Part shown: piece after piece, positions 61,389 to 64,000 of the stretch
How the letters are laid out: each line of letters starts with the position of its first letter
How positions within the stretch are numbered: position 1 is the first letter of the stretch
Source of the DNA: Arthrobacter sp. 18067
GTDB lineage: Bacteria > Actinomycetota > Actinomycetes > Actinomycetales > Micrococcaceae
Reading direction: 5' to 3'
NCBI RefSeq assembly: GCF_902706295.1
Contig: NZ_CACSJJ010000014.1
Coordinates: 62,001-126,000, forward strand
Length of the DNA: 64,000 bases
Position numbers and translations under genes: made by a program
The notes under the pieces: model-generated
What the model was told of the DNA's origin: nothing
The model's input: the letters and a program-made list of their open reading frames with translations, nothing else
Database searches by the model: none

Positions 61389-62620
61389 ATCAGTGGATGC
61401 GGTATCGAAGAACAGCCCGGCATCACGAACAGCCCCTTGGTTTCGTCCATGGTCAAGGGAATTGCGCCAGGACAGATTGCCTTGCCAGCCACCCAGCCAA
61501 GCTCTTGAATCGCCACCGGAAGCCTGTGCGTGAGGCTCACCCAATGGGAGCCGATATCGCGTTTGGCCAAGTATTTCGCCAGGGCATGGGCATCCGGTGC
61601 CGGTTGGAGGCTGGGGAAAGTTGAGGGCTCGAAGGATCGAACCCACTGGCGCAACTCAGCGATTGCCGGTGGAGTGGTCCAGAAGTCCGCGCGCGATTCA
61701 TCGTCGGTCACCGCCAAATCCGTAACCGCCATATCCGTCCCCATTGAGTCCGGACGGGCAGTCTGCTTTCGCGAGAGGAAAAGCTCGCGGATTTGCAGTC
61801 CCTCCTGGAGCGTTCCCCGCAAGGCAGCCACGGGGTCTGCGGCAGCTTTGAGTCCGACCGCGCCAAAGCGAGCGGACCCGGATTCCTCCACAATGGCGCA
61901 CACGGCAGTCAGCAGCGGACTGCCCGGGGTCGGAATGAAGGCAAGCGTGGGCTGTACACCGGCCGCCCGCGCCGTGAGGAGGAGCAGGCTGAGGGCCCGG
62001 GATTCAGGCTGCTGACGCACTGCTACGGGCATGCTCTCCGCGTCGAAACTGTGCAGTGGAATCCGTTGTCGCCAAGCAGCGAGGAAAGCATCCCGTTCCA
62101 TTACCTCGGCGATGGCAGAGGCCTGGGCGAAGCTCTCGGAGGGTCCGGAAGCCGCACCGTTGGGTGAGGGATCGAAGAACGCATCCCATGGGTTCCACTC
62201 CCCGCATCCGGGGTCGTAGTCCACCAAGGGTGCTGGCACCTGTGTGTGCGTCCCGGTCACCAGATCAGTAGCACGGTACCAAGGGAAGTCATGGGCGAGG
62301 GCTGACGGGCGGCCCAGTCCCGCGGTGACAAAGTCGATCCGCTGCTGGTCACTGCCAGCTTCGGCAAGCAAGTGTGGCGAATCCGCCGGCACTGGAGCCA
62401 ATGCGAAGCGTTCAACAGCTTCTCCCGCACCCCTTGTCAGGGACGACCGTCTTGACAAGTCGAAGGCTCCCACAGCGGTCGAGAGCCGTGCACCGGGTTG
62501 CGCGCCACTGGCCAACAACCCCATTGTTCGCCACAGCCCAACCTCGTTCGGCGCGTAGAGGGATGATTCCGTCACCAGCCCCAGGGAAGGATCGAGCGTC
62601 TGCACAGGATCGATGCTCAT
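61385..62620 (-). CDS. YcaO-family protein of the RiPP cluster
   Basis: This 411-aa protein shows YcaO landmarks: GAGEAVERFAL (66-74) and SESFAQASAIAEVMERDAF (161-179) with the ATP/Mg-binding Glu pattern. The C-terminus ends SSIPHPLI, a shortened version of the Pro-rich end of azoline-forming YcaOs. YcaO proteins activate peptide amide bonds with ATP. The precursors have no Cys, so a thiazole role is unlikely; it could act on Ser/Thr, assist C-terminal processing or serve in recognition. ATG 62620 overlaps the methyltransferase stop (ATGA). Confidence 0.8.
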   Translation of the reverse strand: MSIDPVQTLDPSLGLVTESSLYAPNEVGLWRTMGLLASGAQPGARLSTAVGAFDLSRRSSLTRGAGEAVERFALAPVPADSPHLLAEAGSDQQRIDFVTAGLGRPSALAHDFPWYRATDLVTGTHTQVPAPLVDYDPGCGEWNPWDAFFDPSPNGAASGPSESFAQASAIAEVMERDAFLAAWRQRIPLHSFDAESMPVAVRQQPESRALSLLLLTARAAGVQPTLAFIPTPGSPLLTAVCAIVEESGSARFGAVGLKAAADPVAALRGTLQEGLQIRELFLSRKQTARPDSMGTDMAVTDLAVTDDESRADFWTTPPAIAELRQWVRSFEPSTFPSLQPAPDAHALAKYLAKRDIGSHWVSLTHRLPVAIQELGWVAGKAICPGAIPLTMDETKGLFVMPGCSSIPHPLI

Positions 62621-63435
62621 TTGCTGCACACCCACAGCTCCACGTCATTCAAACCGTGGCTTGGCGACGTTATCCGGACCGGCCGGCGTTCAAGGATGGT
62701 GAGGCCTTCGGCGATGATCTCTTCCTCGATGAGGCTGTTGCTCACAAAAGCGATGTCGCTGGCATATGCGAAGGATCGGTAGGTCCCTTCGACGTTGAAG
62801 CTGACGTGGATCATAGTCACGTGCCGTGCTCCGTTGACGGCGTCCCGGCTTTCCGAGCTGATCAGGAACGAGTCGTCCCCCAGCGCAGAAACGGTAGTGC
62901 CGCCGTCGCTGTTCTCTGACGCATGGTGGCTGTCAGCGTTCAGGACCGTCAGCAGGAAGCGTCCGTCCGGCGTTAAGCAGTCACGAACCCTGCGGAACAG
63001 TTGGCGCCTGCCTGCTGGATCAAGAAGCGTAATGGAACTGGCACCGAGAACCGCGCAACCGTACCCGCCGTCGACCTCAAAGTGGGACATGTCCGACTCG
63101 ACCAATTCAACGTGGACGTCGCGGGGATTGAAGGCCCGCGTGTTTGCTTTCTCTTTCAGCATCGTGAGCATTTCAGGTGAAGAATCGACGGCGGTCAGCG
63201 GACGCCCAAGGGCAAGGAGCGGACGCGTGATCCGGCCGGATCCGGCGGCAAGTTCCAGGATGGGCCCCGAGGTCTTGCGCGCTGCCGCGAGGATTTCGGG
63301 AAGTTCGGTGAGGTCGTTGGCGGTGATCCGGTCATAGAGGCGGGAGCCGGAGGTACTGTACAGATCCTCAGGCGGATCGACATGTCCCAGGACCCGCAGG
63401 ATGGCGTCAGCGGTCTTGTCTGGTGCGGTGTTCAT
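62617..63435 (-). CDS. Class I SAM-dependent methyltransferase of the RiPP cluster (MpaM-like)
   Basis: This 272-aa protein has SAM motif I LELAAGSGRITRPLL, and GRPLTAVDSSPEMLTMLKEKA and RVRDCLTPDGRFLLTVLNAD as further Rossmann parts. Daptide clusters encode such an enzyme (MpaM) that dimethylates the C-terminal amine formed from Thr. GGGAGAA lies upstream of ATG 63435; the longer frame would run into the precursor genes. It is the first modification gene after the precursors. Confidence 0.85.
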   Translation of the reverse strand: MNTAPDKTADAILRVLGHVDPPEDLYSTSGSRLYDRITANDLTELPEILAAARKTSGPILELAAGSGRITRPLLALGRPLTAVDSSPEMLTMLKEKANTRAFNPRDVHVELVESDMSHFEVDGGYGCAVLGASSITLLDPAGRRQLFRRVRDCLTPDGRFLLTVLNADSHHASENSDGGTTVSALGDDSFLISSESRDAVNGARHVTMIHVSFNVEGTYRSFAYASDIAFVSNSLIEEEIIAEGLTILERRPVRITSPSHGLNDVELWVCSK

Positions 63436-63476
63436 CAGCTCGTGTTCTCCCGGAGTTTGGATGGAGGACGGGGTTA

Positions 63477-63513
63477 CACGCGGGTGGTGGCGGAACATGG
63501 CACCACCCGCGTG
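63477..63513 (-). terminator. Hairpin between precursor and methyltransferase genes
   Basis: 13-bp arms (CACGCGGGTGGTG at 63477-63489 and complement at 63501-63513), 11-base loop, just after the first precursor stop on the minus strand. No T-tract. In RiPP operons such hairpins commonly limit read-through or protect precursor mRNA. Confidence 0.6.
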
Positions 63514-63520
63514 CACTGGC

Positions 63521-63658
63521 TTAGGTGGCGGCGAGGCCGACGACGACGCCGGCGATGATGATGACGTCACCAACGCGGATGTACCACGGTGTATCGTCCG
63601 GGGTGTCGAGGTTCTCCAGCTCTTCGATGGTCAGCTGAAGGTTCGAGGTTGCGATCAT
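63521..63658 (-). CDS. Daptide-like RiPP precursor peptide 1 (45 aa)
   Basis: ATG 63658 follows AGAAAGGAGGAGCC. The leader has LQLTIEELENLDTPDD, and the hydrophobic C-terminal part (VGDVIIIAGVVVGLAAT) ends in Thr. The leader pattern L-x-I-x-E-[LI]-E-x-[LM]-D-x-P-D is shared with the next two peptides, and all three end in Thr, the residue converted to the dimethylated diamine in daptides. No Cys. The longer open frame to 63841 covers the intergenic sequence only. Confidence 0.85.
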   Translation of the reverse strand: MIATSNLQLTIEELENLDTPDDTPWYIRVGDVIIIAGVVVGLAAT

Positions 63659-63705
63659 TGGCTCCTCCTTTCTTGCGTCTCTGGATGTGGGGCTGAGCTC
63701 CGGGC

Positions 63706-63831
63706 TTAGGTGATGCTGACGGCGATCAGGCCGATCGCAACTCCTTGGGACACACCGATGAACCAGTTGTTGAAGTCCGGGGTATCCATCGACTCGATCT
63801 CCTGGATGGAGATGTTGAGCTGATTTTTCAT
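63706..63831 (-). CDS. Daptide-like RiPP precursor peptide 2 (41 aa)
   Basis: Translated by hand: begins MKNQLNISIQEIESMDTPDF, continues NNWFIGVSQGVAIGL and ends IAVSIT. GGGAGGTGAAAG lies upstream of ATG 63831. It shares the leader motif and C-terminal Thr with peptides 1 and 3 and has no Cys. It lies 47 bp upstream of peptide 1 on the same strand. Confidence 0.87.
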   Translation of the reverse strand: MKNQLNISIQEIESMDTPDFNNWFIGVSQGVAIGLIAVSIT

Positions 63832-63880
63832 GCGCTTTCACCTCCCTTCGGTGCTTGCTATGGCGTGACGAGCGGGACGA

Positions 63881-64000
63881 TCAAGTGATGGCTACGGCGA
63901 TACCTACCAACGCAAGTCCTGCCGTGATGCCCTTGATTCGTTCGTCCCAGTCGTCCGGAACGTCCATGGCTTCCAGCTCCTGGATGTTGAGGTCCAGGGC
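63881..64000 (-). CDS. Daptide-like RiPP precursor peptide 3, cut by the window end
   Basis: The visible 39 residues contain LDLNIQELEAMDVPDD, then WDERIKGITAGLALVGIAVAIT ending at a TGA (63881-63883); the start lies beyond 64000. It has the same leader pattern, hydrophobic core and C-terminal Thr as the other two. This is the first of the three in transcription order within the window. Confidence 0.85.
   Translation of the reverse strand, partial: ALDLNIQELEAMDVPDDWDERIKGITAGLALVGIAVAIT

Overview
The window is about 64 kb of high-GC chromosomal DNA with dense gene packing, frequent GTG and TTG starts, ATGA/TTGA translational overlaps and long hairpin terminators. Gene content (a MesX/MesD methionine synthase, pectin rhamnogalacturonan lyases, many luciferase-like monooxygenases, CYTH-CHAD, IclR, MurR/RpiR and TetR regulators, LAxTG-type sorting signals) suggests a soil or plant-associated actinobacterium of the Micrococcaceae (Arthrobacter, Paenarthrobacter or Pseudarthrobacter). 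This taxonomic call is inference from protein families and codon usage. No rRNA, tRNA, CRISPR array, insertion sequence or phage gene was seen.

Left part (1-13.8 kb): the end of mesX, then mesD and a flavin reductase (folate-independent methionine synthesis); an isolated second adenylate kinase; an ArsR/SRPBCC pair; a YetA/PcRGLX-like exo-rhamnogalacturonan lyase; a MurR/RpiR regulator divergent from an MFS-GAF-amidohydrolase operon; an SRPBCC protein; and a secreted PL11-type rhamnogalacturonan lyase. The two pectin genes lie about 10 kb apart but carry the same 12-bp LacI-type operator in the same orientation.

Sulfur region (14-23.3 kb): three luciferase-like FMN monooxygenases, a rhodanese, a drug-type MFS pump, a MetNIQ-family ABC importer and a GNAT acetyltransferase. 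The gene set resembles organosulfur scavenging systems such as the B. subtilis ytmI/ytn operon.

Middle (23.3-43.7 kb): XRE/SDR and TetR/SDR divergent pairs, each oxidoreductase facing its regulator; a glycosyltransferase 2 followed by a 58-aa LAATG wall-anchor-like peptide and a GH16 glucanase; Nudix, MOSC, a CCA-adding-enzyme paralogue coupled to a heterodimeric ABC exporter; AKR and alpha/beta hydrolases; CYTH-CHAD; and a run of small acidic or membrane proteins of stress-protein type.

43.9-57.5 kb: an IclR-controlled CoA-transferase/crotonase pair next to an epoxide hydrolase; a small operon of a thymidylate-kinase-like protein, a membrane peptide and an APH-type kinase; an NrtR-type Nudix regulator divergent from a band-7/SPFH protein and a divergent NAD-kinase homologue with two inverted-repeat operators between them; and gamma-glutamyltranspeptidase.

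Right edge (57.3-64 kb, all on the minus strand): a probable RiPP cluster of daptide type. Three tandem small precursor genes (two complete, one cut by the window end), each with a similar acidic leader and ending in Thr, are followed by a SAM methyltransferase, a YcaO-family protein, an M50 membrane protease with a PqqD-like N-terminus, an ABC ATPase and two ABC membrane proteins, nearly all translationally coupled. The aminotransferase and dehydrogenase expected for daptides are not in the window and may lie beyond position 64000. This is the most interesting system here, followed by the NrtR-SPFH-NAD kinase-like module.
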